Below are positions 50,556 through 62,140 of a stretch of 64,000 nucleotides of DNA, in pieces (position 1 is the stretch's first letter; each line of letters begins with the position of its first letter). The position numbers and the translations under genes were made by a program. The notes beneath the pieces are model-generated. The model was given only the letters and a program-made list of their open reading frames with translations, was not told the DNA's origin and did not search any database. Source of the DNA: Ailanthus altissimus (taxonomy: Eukaryota; Streptophyta; Magnoliopsida; Sapindales; Simaroubaceae); assembly GCA_946807835.1 (NCBI GenBank), contig OX327711.1:19751501-19815500 (forward strand), given 5' to 3'.

Positions 50556-50932
50556 TGTTGGATTAAACCAAACTTATTTAGAAAATACCTAAATTACCTT
50601 ATTTGAGTTGGTTTAAGAGATTTCTAGATTATTAATGTTCTTGCAGGGTTTACTTTATTAAAAGTAAAGTCCAAATTGTACAAAGATTAAGAATACATGT
50701 TAAATAAAGAATAAGAAATCACTCACTATATAAAGAGGTTAGAAAATCAATAAAAAACTATGAGAAAGAAACTATGTCATGGGTCATATAGAAAATACTT
50801 AAGAGTATTCTTATATTTTGTAATATAAGATTAAAGTAAATTAATCTTTCATCCGTGAATGTAGCCTAAATCTTGATGTTTGATATGCTTCTACTATATT
50901 TTTTAAACAAGTTATAAGAGCTAAAATACTAA
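50556..50932 (+). repeat. TRIM-like element 3' LTR
   Basis: About 380 bp, starting TGTTGGATTAAACC directly after the polypurine tract (50540-50555). The 3' terminus is uncertain by 2 bases: CTAA by the target duplication, or CTAACA by the canonical ending. Confidence 0.72.
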
Positions 50933-50937
50933 CAATT

Positions 50938-51150
50938 AGGTATGGTTTTCATTTTAGGAAAAAAGTCACTTAATGACATTCCTACTTTCAAGTGGTTTGA
51001 AGTTCATGGGAGTTTGTAGAATTCTTGCCTTGTACTGAGAAGGAAACAATATCTGATCAATTACAGTACAAAGTTCATATGAAGTAACACAAATAATTAT
51101 TGTATCTAGAATACTCTTTGTCATAATTGACAAAAGCCAACTAAGCAAAA
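50938..51150 (-). pseudogene. Copia-D gag N-terminal half
   Basis: The minus-strand frame with MLSWLLSIMTKSIL, SYELCTVIDQILFP and QYKARILQ matches the central helices of copia gag (W-L-L-S ... S-x-E-x-W-x-x-L ... S-x-x-R). It is separated from its C-terminal half by the TRIM-like element and solo LTR copy 2. Confidence 0.75.
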
Positions 51151-52000
51151 GTTGATATTACTTCATCCAAGCTACATATTCTAGATTTTGTGTTGTTATA
51201 ATGTTGTTTGCCTCACCAATGGTAACAAGAACAAAATCAAATCTCTTCTTTATGCCTAAGGTTGGTAGTAAATCAGGTTTGAAATGGATATCCTTAAATG
51301 TGTATTTACACTTGTTTCAAAATTATGATATAAAGTCTTTTTCAAATTCTTTATAAGTACCAAACCCACTTTAGTGGATATGTAATCAATAAGTTGTTTG
51401 TAAATTTTAAGTAAGTAGTAAAATTAATATAATAAAAAAATATAAAATCATAACATGAATTTCAAATAATGCTCACAAAAATATATAAATCAACATCGTT
51501 TCGTAAGTTTAAGTTTACAATTACAACAAGGCATAATAGTACTAATTTAATTAATATTTGAAAGATTTTAAAAAGAAGAAATAAAAAAGCACATGAAATA
51601 ACTACTATAATAAATAAAAACCAAGAAAGATTGAAGAAGATGAAAGAATTAGGGTTAATATTAACACAACGTTGTTTTAGTACCGTTAATACATGAAACA
51701 ATATCGTTTTGGTTCTCTTTTTTTAGTAAAAAAAATGAAAATAAGAGTGGGTATCCATAGATATTTCATCCAACTCACACTCGTTCTAAACCAATTACGA
51801 ATTTTTAGCTTGTATACCAATACCCATCTCAAATCTACTTCAAATTTTATTAAATTCTTCTTAACAAGGTCAGATTCAGTAAATACCCGCATTCATAGAT
51901 CATTTTACCATCTCTGTTTGTGCCGTTAATGAATCTTTCTAGGACATATCCACGAATTACAGAAAGAATCAGAGACTTTTAAATCAGATAGTTTTGACAT

Positions 52001-52882
52001 TCAAGCCTAAGAGTGGTAAAATTGTTGGACAGAGTTACAACACCAGTTTGGTGATTAGGTGCAGCATTGATTAACAGCTTAATTGATTCAATATTTGATG
52101 CGGCGGAAGCTTCTGTTATGATCATTTGAGCAGAATCGAATATTGTTCTGATACCAAGACAAAGAACACAGTATTAGGAGTGAATAAGGTTTCGTAGTGC
52201 TTGATATTTAAAATGTACAGATGGTGCCTCTTATTTGCACATAAATTAAAGTAGATGAGTGCTAAACTGACTACATGATAACTTTGATCATTCTTCAAGC
52301 CTAAGAGTGGTAAAATTGTTGGACAGAGTTACAACACCAGTTTGGTGATTAGGTGCAGCATTGATTAACAGCTTAATTGATTCAATATTTGATGCGGCGG
52401 AAGCTTCTGTTATGATCATTTGAGCAGAATCGAATATTGTTCTGATACCAAGACAAAGAACACAGTATTAGGAGTGAATAAGGTTTCGTAGTGCTTGATA
52501 TTTAAAATGTACAGATGGTGCCTCTTATTTGCACATAAATTAAAGTAGATGAGTGCTAAACTGACTACATGATAACTTTGATCATTCTTCAAGCCTAAGA
52601 GTGGTAAAATTGTTGGACAGAGTTACAACACCAGTTTGGTGATTAGGTGCAGCATTGATTAACAGCTTAATTGATTCAATATTTGATGCGGCGGAAGCTT
52701 CTGTTATGATCATTTGAGCAGAATCGAATATTGTTCTGATACCAAGACAAAGAACACAGTATTAGGAGTGAATAAGGTTTCGTAGTGCTTGATATTTAAA
52801 ATGTACAGATGGTGCCTCTTATTTGCACATAAATTAAAGTAGATGAGTGCTAAACTGACTACATGATAACTTTGATCATTCT
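52001..52882 (-). repeat. Three head-to-tail copies of a 294-bp segment (LTR/PBS junction of Copia-D)
   Basis: Units begin at 52001, 52295 and 52589, each starting TCAAGCCTAAGAGTGG. By eye the three are identical. Each contains about 155 bp of leader, a PBS (GTTCTGATACCA on the plus strand, the complement of a tRNA-Met-type PBS) and about 138 bp of the adjoining LTR. Only the last unit continues into the full LTR (to 53070). Confidence 0.93.
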
Positions 52883-53070
52883 TCTTTCCGTATCTCTGGT
52901 TCAGTTTGTATAACATACGAACTCAAATTGGCTAAGGCTTGACAGCATGATAAGATGATTCTTATCGTATTATTGCTAAGTTCCTCACTTTGATAAATGC
53001 TGACTAAGATGCTAACTAAGATCCAACTAAACCAATCCAAGGCGGTTGACACATCATTCACATTCTCACA
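52745..53070 (-). repeat. Copia-D 5' LTR
   Basis: About 326 bp from the last PBS to the outer end CATTCTCACA. A related solo fragment lies at 35865-36125, and a stub at 42481-42549. Confidence 0.72.
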
Positions 53071-53604
53071 TATATCTATTCTTTTAAGTGTTTTTAACCA
53101 TATATTTAGTACTTAGACACTTATTTAACGCTTATTTTTCAAGCTATATAATGAAAACATTTAGGTTCAAAATATTAGTACCACTGTTCTTATTGACATT
53201 TTTATAATTAGGTTTTGGTGGTCAGATGCATACAAACCGCATTAACTTACAACTTTTCTTCTACTTCGAACGTCTCTCAACGATGGTCGAGGAACAAATT
53301 ATTTTTATGCATTTAAAAAATAAGAGAACTTACCTTTCATAGACTTAATTCAGTGCTGCTCCTAATTCGTATATATGGAGCCAACTAAGATTTGGACACC
53401 AAACCTTTAAATAATCTATGATATTTGTAAATTGAAATACTATTAATCAATCTCTAGAGTTTAACTTAGTAAGTCAATTAATATTAGTATTTTACTGATA
53501 AAAATAATTAATGAAATTCTTTTAGATGGTTCTAAAAGCAACCGAAGGCCAAAGCACAAGCCTCCGGCTCCACCAAGAGAAATCATATTAAAGTAGCTAT
53601 ATCA

Positions 53605-53802
53605 TTGTGCCAAGGGTCGGCAGATTGTCAAATACATCGAGGGCATGGGCAAGAAATGCTTTCCTCTCTCCTTTATCCAGAAACAAATTGCTGCCAGTGC
53701 CTGCCACATTTTAGTGGGTATAGCATTTGTGGTGACTGCAAGGAATTCTACTATAGATGTCATTGTGTGTTCAAAACCTATCCATTAGAATTTAAAAATT
53801 AA
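53605..53802 (+). CDS. Short cysteine-rich open frame, unrecognised
   Basis: A 65-codon frame has nine cysteines, including CCQC, CGDC and CHC in its second half. Just upstream another frame encodes a Lys/Pro-rich stretch (RRPKHKPPAPPREI). The spacing does not match a defensin, snakin/GASA, Bowman-Birk or EPF pattern that I know, and no signal peptide precedes it. It could be an exon or pseudogene of a small secreted protein, or chance. Local GC is higher than in the surroundings. Confidence 0.15.
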   Translation: MCQGSADCQIHRGHGQEMLSSLLYPETNCCQCLPHFSGYSICGDCKEFYYRCHCVFKTYPLEFKN

Positions 53803-54871
53803 CAGACAGTTAAAAAATATATATACATATATTTTCCCGCAATAGAACTAATTATTCCCTTGTGGCATTCAACTAAAAAGCTGAAAATTTATTGAGACCA
53901 CAAGCTCCTGATGAATGTTCAATATCATGCATGTTGATTAAGAAATAAGAATTGTCTGGTCTAACAAAAAATATAATAACAAAGATACACGAGTGATTCT
54001 TGTGCAATTGAAGAAGCATGTAGGGTATATGTTTTATACGCGGCCAATAATATACCAACTCGTTTAATCTGACAATTTTTCTGTCCTCGCAATTGTAGTC
54101 TGATAAACGTACCCTCGTGGTCAGGTCATTGCCTTGGAATTATTGCATTTTGCCTAAATTTAAAGAGATGGTGGACCCTGTTATTTTCCTTACACTTTGG
54201 CCACCACGAAAATTTTCTCTTTCCGTATCATAATCATGCAATTTTGTGGTTAAGATTGGCCAATATGGGTCGGTTGGGTCAGACTGCATGGGGGCATGCC
54301 CCGGGAGATCGTTAACTCTATTATTGGAATGAGATGGTTGGTGGTCGACTTGTGTGCATTTATATTTTTCATCTGTTTCTGAGCTTGCGTGGTGGTAATC
54401 TAGGGTAGATTTGTATTCGTATCAGCAATGATCGATGTTGAGTTAAATCTTGATTTAACTTATTAGCATCTACGTTTATTGACAATAAAAAATTTGATCG
54501 TTTAAGCCATAATACAAAGTTAAGATATTGATAGGAAAATATACTAACATCGACATTGCAAAACCAATTAAATATTATCTCATTAATCATTGGTAGAAGT
54601 AATTCCCCCAGTGGAAATCGAAATAACGAGACCGATAATCGGAATAATAATTCTTCTGCCGTCTCCCTCAAGTTTGATAAATATCCTCTAATGAGTACAA
54701 TTTCGGTGGTCCCCTGATTAAGAACAATCTGTATTCTTGTTAATAATTATAGTTACTAGCTCAATTAATGAATTCATGCATGAAAATTGTATATCGTGAA
54801 CCCAAACTCTCTGTAAATATATTCAGGCCATGCACAATTAATTTATTCGGTGCCACATCCACGATCACAAG

Positions 54872-54879
54872 TATAAATA
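54872..54879 (+). promoter_or_regulatory. Candidate TATA box
   Basis: TATAAATA, preceded by CCACATCCACGATCACAAG, is the best TATA consensus upstream of the CIPK20-like gene and lies 625 bp before its ATG. The distance is long for a plant promoter, so it is tentative. Confidence 0.3.
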
Positions 54880-55099
54880 CAGGAATTTATGGTAATATCT
54901 GAATTTCTTCTTAATTAATTATCTCTAAGTTTCTGCATCAGTACTTCTTTGCTAATTCGCTGTTCAGCAGATGCTAAAGTAAAAACAACGTTCAATAACG
55001 GCTTGTTCTTTAAAGTTCCTAAATTATTGCATAGAAACAAATACTGCGCAAATTTTTGATAGCCATATGATTTATTAACAAGATCCAAAATATCAGGCC

Positions 55100-55103
<4 letters not shown>

Positions 55104-55131
<28 letters not shown>
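55104..55131. repeat. TA dinucleotide microsatellite
   Basis: An uninterrupted (TA)n run of roughly 14 units lies between the candidate TATA box and the CIPK20-like start. It is likely length-polymorphic. Confidence 0.85.
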
Positions 55132-55135
<4 letters not shown>

Positions 55136-55496
55136 TCTATACATAGAAGAGAATAAGGACCAATCCTTGTACAAAAACACAAACTCAACTTTTACTATTT
55201 TAACGCAACATTAATTAGTCAGATTTGTCTTTCTGTTAGCTGGAATCTGTGAAGGATATATGGTTGTTTGTATTGAATAAACTTGTTTTACTAGTGCTTT
55301 TTTCTCCTCTAACAAGGGATTTTTCTTGCCCTGCCTGTGGCAAGGTTTTGAAAGTCCTTTGTCGTTGAATATCTCTTTTCTCTCTTTCTTAATTAGCATT
55401 TAGGAAATTTAAAGTACAAAAAGCAAGAGATTATGAATGGTGTTATATAGTTTTTTCGTGTATTTATCCATTTTCTCTTGTTCAAAAGAAGAAAAA

Positions 55497-56834
55497 ATGG
55501 AGAAGAAAGGGGCCACATTGATGAACAAATATGAGCTAGGGCGATTGCTTGGACAAGGGACTTTCGCCAAAGTTTACCAAGCGAGAAACGTCAAGTCAGG
55601 AGAAAGCGTCGCCATTAAGATTGTTGATAAGGAGAAGATTTTGAAAGTTGGTTTGATCGATCAAATCAAGCGAGAAATCTCTGTGATGCGCCTTGTTAGG
55701 CACCCTAACATTGTTCAGCTCTACGAGGTCATGGCAAGCAAGACAAAAATTTACTTCGCCATGGAGTACGTGAGAGGCGGTGAACTTTTCAACAAAGTTG
55801 CCAAAGGGAAGCTCAAAGAAGATGTGGGTCGAAAATATTTTCAACAATTGGTGGGAGCTGTTGATTTTTGCCATAGCCGCGGGGTATATCATCGCGACCT
55901 CAAACCGGAGAATCTCCTTCTTGATGAAAATGGTGACTTGAAAATTTCTGATTTTGGCTTGAGCGCATTGCTTGAATCAAGAAGGCAAGATGGGCTGCTG
56001 CACACAACTTGTGGGACTCCGGCTTATGTTGCCCCGGAAGTGATTCACAAGAAAGGCTATGATGGGGCTAAAGCTGATATTTGGTCATGTGGGGTTGTTC
56101 TCTTTGTTCTTTTGGCTGGTTATCTCCCATTCTATGACTCAAATCTCATGGAAATGTACAAGAAGATTTCAAAAGCAGAATTCAAGTGTCCGAATTGGTT
56201 CCCGCCAGAAGTTCGGAAGCTGCTTTCCAGGATTCTTGACCCCAATCCAAACACAAGAGTCACCATGGTTAGGCTTATGGAAAATTCTTGGTTTAAAAAG
56301 GGGTATAGAAAAATTGAAACCCCGCGATCGCCTCAAGGTCAATACAGAACCATGCTGCTTAGTGATGTTCACGCCGCCTTTGGTTCAGACGACTGTGAGA
56401 GTAGTTCCCGGAATATAGAAACCAGCGGAAGCCCCGTTAGGCCATCTTCTTTCAATGCCTTTGACATCATATCTCTTTCAAAAGGTTTCAATTTATCAGG
56501 CTTGTTTGAAGACGATTTGAATAAAAATCCAGAAGCAAGGTTCACAACAACAAAACCAGCTTCAACCATCGTGTCGAAATTCGAAGAAATAGCCATAACC
56601 AAGAGCTGTAAGTTCAATAAGAAGGATGGAACAGTGAAATTACAACACAGCAGAGAAGGAAGAAAAGGGCAGCTGGCTATAGATGCTGAAATTTTTGAAG
56701 TGACACCTGCTTTTTACGTAGTGGAGTTGAAGAAAACGGCAGGGGACACAATGGAGTACAAAGATTTCTGCAACCAAGGATTGAAGCCATCTCTCAAGGA
56801 TATAGTGTGGACTTGGCAAGGAAGTGAGCAGTGA
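55497..56834 (+). CDS. CIPK20: CBL-interacting protein kinase, CIPK20-like (SnRK3 family)
   Basis: An intronless frame of 445 codons. The ATG at 55497 (AAAATGG context) gives [16 protein letters not shown], the usual family start; an in-frame ATG at 55437 would add 20 hydrophobic residues and is rejected. The kinase domain (12-266) has the glycine loop GQGTFAKV (19-26), Lys41, Glu60, HRD Asp134, DFG at 152-154 and an activation loop with Ser156, Thr170 and Tyr177 ending in APE (179-181), all intact. The regulatory part has the NAF/FISL motif (Asn320-Ala321-Phe322), which binds CBL calcium sensors and holds the kinase inactive, then a PPI-type region (about 350-380) that binds PP2C phosphatases. 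The sequence, including the TPRSP segment and the end [10 protein letters not shown], matches Arabidopsis CIPK20 best. CIPKs phosphorylate channels and transporters on Ca2+ signals. An AATAAA follows at 56859. Confidence 0.95.
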   Translation: MEKKGATLMNKYELGRLLGQGTFAKVYQARNVKSGESVAIKIVDKEKILKVGLIDQIKREISVMRLVRHPNIVQLYEVMASKTKIYFAMEYVRGGELFNKVAKGKLKEDVGRKYFQQLVGAVDFCHSRGVYHRDLKPENLLLDENGDLKISDFGLSALLESRRQDGLLHTTCGTPAYVAPEVIHKKGYDGAKADIWSCGVVLFVLLAGYLPFYDSNLMEMYKKISKAEFKCPNWFPPEVRKLLSRILDPNPNTRVTMVRLMENSWFKKGYRKIETPRSPQGQYRTMLLSDVHAAFGSDDCESSSRNIETSGSPVRPSSFNAFDIISLSKGFNLSGLFEDDLNKNPEARFTTTKPASTIVSKFEEIAITKSCKFNKKDGTVKLQHSREGRKGQLAIDAEIFEVTPAFYVVELKKTAGDTMEYKDFCNQGLKPSLKDIVWTWQGSEQ

Positions 56835-59800
56835 AAAAAATGATACAACAGCCTAAGTAATAAATTGAGGTAGGTTTTTTCTCTTAGGGTAGGAGAAGGA
56901 TGTGATTTTCTGCTCTCTCTCCTCTGCATCAAATTATATATGGAACCTTGCATGCTGCTAACTTCTAGCCTTTCCTTGTTCAATTGCGATTCTTTTCCTT
57001 TTTTGTCTTTTTTTTTATGTTAAAATTTCTGTCAAATTTCAGATCCAAGTTCAAGGCGATGTCTGTATCTATTACACTAGAATTTGTTATTAGAAATCTG
57101 GAGATGGTCAAAGTTGGTGCAACCTTTTACGAAGCTTATTAAATAAAAATGACTTTGAAAGGGTCCCAAAAAAAATCGAGATCAACTTACCAGAAGAGCC
57201 AGACATATCAATTAGCAAATACAAATCATATAATTATTTAATCATGTAATCGTCAGCCTGAATGATGTTCAATCTTCTTTGTAGGTAGGCTCAAGGCAGA
57301 GTATATGGTTTTAAGTAGATGGAACGAACTGCCTTCGATGCACCAGAAATAGAAATATAAAAAGAAATGCATTATGGGTTCATAAGCCCGGCCCAAGTCT
57401 AATCTAGGCCCATTTGTAGTTCCTAATCGGAAGTATTTTTGCTACTTCAAAATGTTCATTTTGTCAACTGAGAAAGCGAAAAGAAGAAATTTTAATTAGA
57501 AGAAAAGCATTATATTGTAAAATATGAAATAATTTGCGGTAGTGTTAGAACTTAAATTTGAAAGAGACGTCCCACGAGAAAAACAAATCCAGTGACACAA
57601 AAGTCCTATAATTTCAGAAAGCTTACAGTCCTCCTGCGATTTTCATTAATTGTTACTGCGGCTATCACTTATTTCTTATCTACTTGTCTTTTCTCTCTTT
57701 GATTGAAGATCGTTCCTGTTCTTATACAAAAGCAAAACTGTAGAAGGAAGATGACATTTTCAAGATGTCCAATCCAAAAAATAAAAAAGGCACAAAGTGC
57801 CGTGTGAAGATGTGGTCCGATAAATTTGCTTTGCTGAGCTAAATGCTAGCAACTTGATAGAAAATAATGTATTGACTCCCGCCCGTTGGTGATTGGTCCA
57901 ACTAAATCCTCCCGAAATATCGATAAAATTTGGAAAGATTCTGAACTTAAAAAGCAAACCAAACAAAAGGGGAAGGAGCAAAGAAGAAGTTAAGGCTTAC
58001 AGTGTAGCTAATCACGTGAAAATTATTTTATTTCTGGAGCGGCAGTGACACGCATAAGCTGGTAGTAGTTAAAGCAAATAATACCATTTAATTATAGCAA
58101 CATTGTCAACTTTTAACTTCCTCGTCTTCTTCCCCAGATGACTTTAGATTTTTTTTCTATATTTTATAAACAGGATTTCATTCTTTCTTTATTAAGAAAA
58201 AGGGTTTGGAGTTATGTCTAGTATTATGGTATTGTGGTCATAATTACTGTAAAATAGAAGTAATAAACATCAACTGAAAGTATGTAAATATTTAGCAAAC
58301 ATTTAATATTCTGCTAAAATTATATACAAGCGCAACAGTAGGAAACAGACCCCTTAATAGTCTATAGCATGCAGGATCCTGTATATGGCAAATTTGAGAA
58401 ACTGATTTGGGCTGTTAACATTTTCATGGTTTCTAATTTAGGAAGAAAAATTGCCATTTGCTTAGCTCACCGCTTTTCTTGGCTTCTTGAAGTTAATGGT
58501 AGTCAAACTCTCAGCAGTTTCAATCAAAATTGCATTTCCCTTCTCTCCATTTCACATTTCACTTCCTGCAACAGCCAACAAGTAAACACATTCATCAAAT
58601 TGACAAGCTAGAAGCCACTAATCTAAATTGTGCCAATAAGTCAATTAGCGAGAACACCAACAATAACCTAATCTGCCAGCAATCTGGAGAAGCCATATGC
58701 TTAACTTAAGATATAACTATGAATATTAAATTAACTCACGTATCCATAGAAGTTCCCAAAATATGTAGCAAATGTGCCTCTGCGAATGTTTGTGTTCTAG
58801 TCACATAAATCTCTCTTGTAAATACTTTGCCAATTTCTGTGAAACACCAGAAAAGTCTGTGCTTCAAATGTATACTTACACAATCAAAATCTGATATCTA
58901 AACATTATTGTCATTCCTTTGTTTTTAAATCATATGTTTCAAATGTCATCAAATTTAATCTTGATTTACGCCAGATCTAACTGATCATTTTCTCTGATGC
59001 AACTCAACAAAATTGCAGAATAATTTAATACCACTAGCCTAATATTTTGAGAGGGCTAGCGTAGAAATCAAAATTTTCATGACACTAGCAGCCCCTCGTG
59101 CAGTCTCCAAGAAGAAAGTGATGGCATTTTTTGACCGGCAAGAGGTAGCATGACTTGGAGATTATGCGTATGAAAACTTGTTAATAAGAAAATTGATATG
59201 GCAAAGTTTTTTTCAAGATGATCTTGATTTCAGTATATGAGATTCTCAACTATCATGTTCAATAACCTGAAAGTAAAGCCTCAAGACTCATGAGTCAAGG
59301 CCTTATCTCCATTATCCAGAGAGAGATTCAGACACCAGACAACCAGTTGGACCCTCAGGGTTAGATTTGTTAGAGAACAAGGGTAATGACATACATTGTC
59401 ACAAGTTGAATTAACCGACAGACACCTACATTCAAATTGAAATGATGAAGTTGACTTCTCTGTTCCCCTTTAATAATATGGTCACCTAACAATGCCTCCA
59501 AATTTGTTGCCTTTAAAGTTGTATATCATAACTTGGTATTTAGGGAAACCCATTCAGACACATCTAAACTAGGTTATATTCAAATTCCCATCTATACAAA
59601 TACACAAAATAATATCATTAATAGTATCACTAATGGGAAGAGAAACAAAGAACTCTAAATTAAATCCCCTGAACATAATAGCTTTCCTTCTTCAAAGCTC
59701 TTATTTTCAAGTAATCTTATTTCTATGCTTTTGGTTAGCATTAATAACCACTCACGAATGGTTATCCAACTCTGCTTTTTATTGAAATTGAAGTGCACCA

Positions 59801-60685
59801 CTCAAGTCGATCTTTCTGATTATCCAAATGCCACTTTTAACAACTTTTTGCCAAATTTAACTGAATATAGTCTCTATACCATTAAAATAGATCCCACCCC
59901 GCGCTGCTCTGAACTCTGCCATTCTAAACAATTATTAAAGTTGTTTTCACACTTGAAAACTAACTAAACCAAAATTTTCACTATTGATATGATCCAAAAA
60001 TCCACTTCAAGCCCCAAATTTAGCATTGAACTACACTTTCTTATGCATAATACTCCTTTCACCTCAATGATATTTTCATTTAAGGCGTGTTGTAGAATCA
60101 AATCAGTTGGCAAGAACTTTATCCACAGTTCAGAATGTTGATGATATGCTTAACAGCAAAAGAAAAGAAGTGTAAATAACATCTCCATTCACAGTCTCTT
60201 ACTTTAATTTTCTACTCTCAAATGGTACTACCATGAAACACTTGAGCAGAAGTGCCACAAAATCGAAAGCAGAAATGGTTTTGCTTCGAAGATATTTGAC
60301 ATTGTGGAAAGGAAACAAACCGATAAATCTCCACAGAGCTACATTTGTCACCATAACCCACAACATGGATGAAGCTCATGCAAGCCACAAATTTGTTATG
60401 TTACAGAAAACAAAAAGAGTAGCTCCATTCCTCATTTTTCAATAGATATAGATAGAGAACATACAAGTCACCCACCAAAAAGCAAAGATAGCACATGCAA
60501 TATATCATTTTGTATTCTAATATATCCTTCTCAATAGTAGAAAAGAAAATACAATACATAGTAGTGCTACTAAAGTAGCAAAACAGAAGAAATAAAACAA
60601 AGAAAACCGAGCGGAAAAATATATATTATACAAAGGCCTCAGAAATGGAAAATGAGAGAGAGAAAAGCTTACTCTTTTCCCTTCT
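56835..60685. other. Intergenic region between the two convergent CIPK genes
   Basis: 3.85 kb between two 3' ends. No gene, known repeat or transposon is recognised. Small open frames (58369-58611, 59725-59967, 60233-60445) lack motifs. Base composition is milder than in the transposon regions. Terminators and 3' UTRs of both kinases must lie at its ends. Confidence 0.5.
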
Positions 60686-62140
60686 CTATTCGGTGTCCGA
60701 AGGCAAATGAGAATCATCAACCGGAGATGCAACAACAGCAGATTCTGATTCTTCCAGTGTCAAGTTTTCCAACCCAGGTTTCAATTCCTTATTACAGAAG
60801 TCCTCGTACTCTCCTCTGTCTCCCCCTTTCTTCTTTACCTCCACTACCACCAACTTAGGTGTTAATTCAAATATTTCGGCTGCAATTGTCAATGGCCCTT
60901 TCACACCTTCTCTAGATCCCTCCAAACTCACTCTGCAATCCTTCTTCCTCACTGTAAAACTCACCACCTTAGCAATCTCCTCCAATTTTGATATAATCTT
61001 TGAAACCGGAGCTCCAGACACAAATCTTGAACCTTCTCCTCCCTCCTCAAACAACCCAGATAAATCAAACCCTGGCGAAAAGGATATAATATCAAATGCA
61101 TTCAAACTGGCCGGTCTAGGCAACGAAGCAAATTTCCTTTTTGGTTCCATCTCTGCTTCCGATTCGGACATGGTGGATTGATCAGACATCGATCCCACAT
61201 CATCATGATCATCCTCCTCAACATTACAAAGCTTATCATCCTCTATATAGAACTTAATATGCTTAAATCCTTTTTTAAACCACCTGTTCTCCATAATCTC
61301 GGGAATTGTTATTCTTTTCTCAGGATTTGTATCAAGAAGCTTAGATAAAAGCCTAATTAACTCAGGTGAAAACCACCTTGGACACCTAAATTCACCCTTA
61401 TATATCTTTTTATACATGGCCATAATATTTTGATCCTGAAACGGTAAATAACCAGCCATTAACACAAATAAAATAACTCCACAAGACCAAATATCTACCT
61501 TAGCAGCCTCGTAGCCTTTTCTCGCCAAAACCTCAGGGGCAACATAAGCCGGAGTCCCGCAAAACGTGTGAAACAAACCATCTTGACGAATCTGATCAGA
61601 GACCGCACTCAGTCCAAAGTCGGAAACTTTGAGATCCCCGTTGTCGTCGAGTAACAAATTCTCCGGCTTCAAGTCACGATGGTACACGCCACGTGCGTGA
61701 CAAAAGCCGACCGCTGAGATTAATTGCTGAAAGTACTTTCTTGCAAGATCTTCTTTTAACCTGCCTTTAGCAACTTTGTTAAAAAGTTCACCGCCTCGGA
61801 CATATTCCATAACGAAATAAATTTTAGTTTTAGTTGCCATGACTTCGAATAATTGTACGATGTTTGGGTGGCGAACCCTACGGAGAATTGAGATCTCGCG
61901 CTTGATGTGAGCGATCAGTCCACTCTTCAAGATTTTTTCTTTGTCGATGACTTTAATGGCCGCGCTTTCCCCGGACTTGATGTTGCGGGCATGGTACACT
62001 TTCGCGAATGTGCCATGGCCGAGAAGCTTCCCGATCTCGTACCGTCCAAGGAGAGGGCTCTGATTCTGGTCTTTGCTATTGCTGTTGCTGCCGCCGGTGC
62101 TGTTGGATGGCCGGGTAGCGGCGGTGGTGGCTTGTGCCAT
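60686..62140 (-). CDS. CBL-interacting protein kinase, CIPK12/CIPK19-like (SnRK3 family)
   Basis: An intronless minus-strand frame of 484 codons starting [17 protein letters not shown]; a Ser/Asn-rich leader precedes the kinase as in CIPK12/18/19. The kinase domain (34-288) has the glycine loop GHGTFAKV (41-48), Lys63, HRD Asp156, DFG at 174-176, activation-loop Ser178, Thr192 and Tyr199, and APE (201-203). A long acidic spacer (300-333, [20 protein letters not shown]) precedes the NAF motif (Asn347-Ala348-Phe349) that binds CBL proteins. The C-terminal half ([20 protein letters not shown], then the terminal LPSDTE) is nearly the same as in Arabidopsis CIPK12 and CIPK19, so the gene belongs to that clade. 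I leave the symbol open because the two are duplicates in Arabidopsis. All catalytic residues are intact. It is tail to tail with the CIPK20-like gene. Confidence 0.95.
   Translation of the reverse strand: MAQATTAATRPSNSTGGSNSNSKDQNQSPLLGRYEIGKLLGHGTFAKVYHARNIKSGESAAIKVIDKEKILKSGLIAHIKREISILRRVRHPNIVQLFEVMATKTKIYFVMEYVRGGELFNKVAKGRLKEDLARKYFQQLISAVGFCHARGVYHRDLKPENLLLDDNGDLKVSDFGLSAVSDQIRQDGLFHTFCGTPAYVAPEVLARKGYEAAKVDIWSCGVILFVLMAGYLPFQDQNIMAMYKKIYKGEFRCPRWFSPELIRLLSKLLDTNPEKRITIPEIMENRWFKKGFKHIKFYIEDDKLCNVEEDDHDDVGSMSDQSTMSESEAEMEPKRKFASLPRPASLNAFDIISFSPGFDLSGLFEEGGEGSRFVSGAPVSKIISKLEEIAKVVSFTVRKKDCRVSLEGSREGVKGPLTIAAEIFELTPKLVVVEVKKKGGDRGEYEDFCNKELKPGLENLTLEESESAVVASPVDDSHLPSDTE

Larger units (their letters stand above)
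49511..50932 (+). mobile_element. Small non-coding LTR element (TRIM-like)
   Basis: Two direct repeats (49511-49929, and 50556 to about 50932) share AAACTTATTTAG/AAATTTATTTAG, GTCCAAATTGTACAA and CTTGATGTTTGATAT. After the left one is a PBS-like TGGTAGCAAATT (49932-49943). Before the right one is a purine tract ending AAGAGGGACAA followed by TGTTGGATTAAACC. The 0.6-kb interior has no coding sequence. Flanks TAATT (49506-49510) and CAATT (50933-50937) resemble a target duplication. It is therefore a non-autonomous LTR element inserted into Copia-D gag. Its LTRs are longer than in classic TRIMs. Confidence 0.75.
42481..53070 (-). mobile_element. Copia-D: heavily decayed copia element with nested insertions
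   Basis: Minus-strand copia remnants run from gag (50938-51150 and 46230-46632) through pol (42550-46200). The right boundary is an LTR ending TGTGAGAATG (minus strand) at 53070, and the left is a short LTR stub ending at 42549 (minus strand TGTTAGAGAATG) preceded by the purine tract AAAGGGTCG. Only the outer 70-80 bases of the two LTRs align (for example GATGCTAACTA and GATCCAACT). A solo LTR and a small LTR element sit inside gag, and an LTR/PBS segment is triplicated at the 5' end. Confidence 0.78.
53071..55496. promoter_or_regulatory. Upstream region of the CIPK20-like gene
   Basis: No transposon is recognised. Features seen are a short cysteine-rich frame (53605-53802), a 12-bp palindrome GGGGCATGCCCC (54291-54302) in a GC-rich spot, a plant-type TATA box TATAAATA (54872-54879) and a long TA microsatellite (about 55104-55131). 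If that TATA box is used, the 5' leader would be nearly 600 nt or contain an intron. Confidence 0.4.

Noticed and set aside
54915..55103. 62-codon minus-strand frame between TATA box and TA microsatellite
   Set aside because: No recognised motif, it overlaps the presumed promoter of the CIPK20-like gene, and it is short enough to occur by chance.
55437..55496. Upstream in-frame ATG extending the CIPK20-like protein by 20 residues
   Set aside because: The extension is hydrophobic and unlike the family. The ATG at 55497 gives the conserved MEKKG start in a better context.
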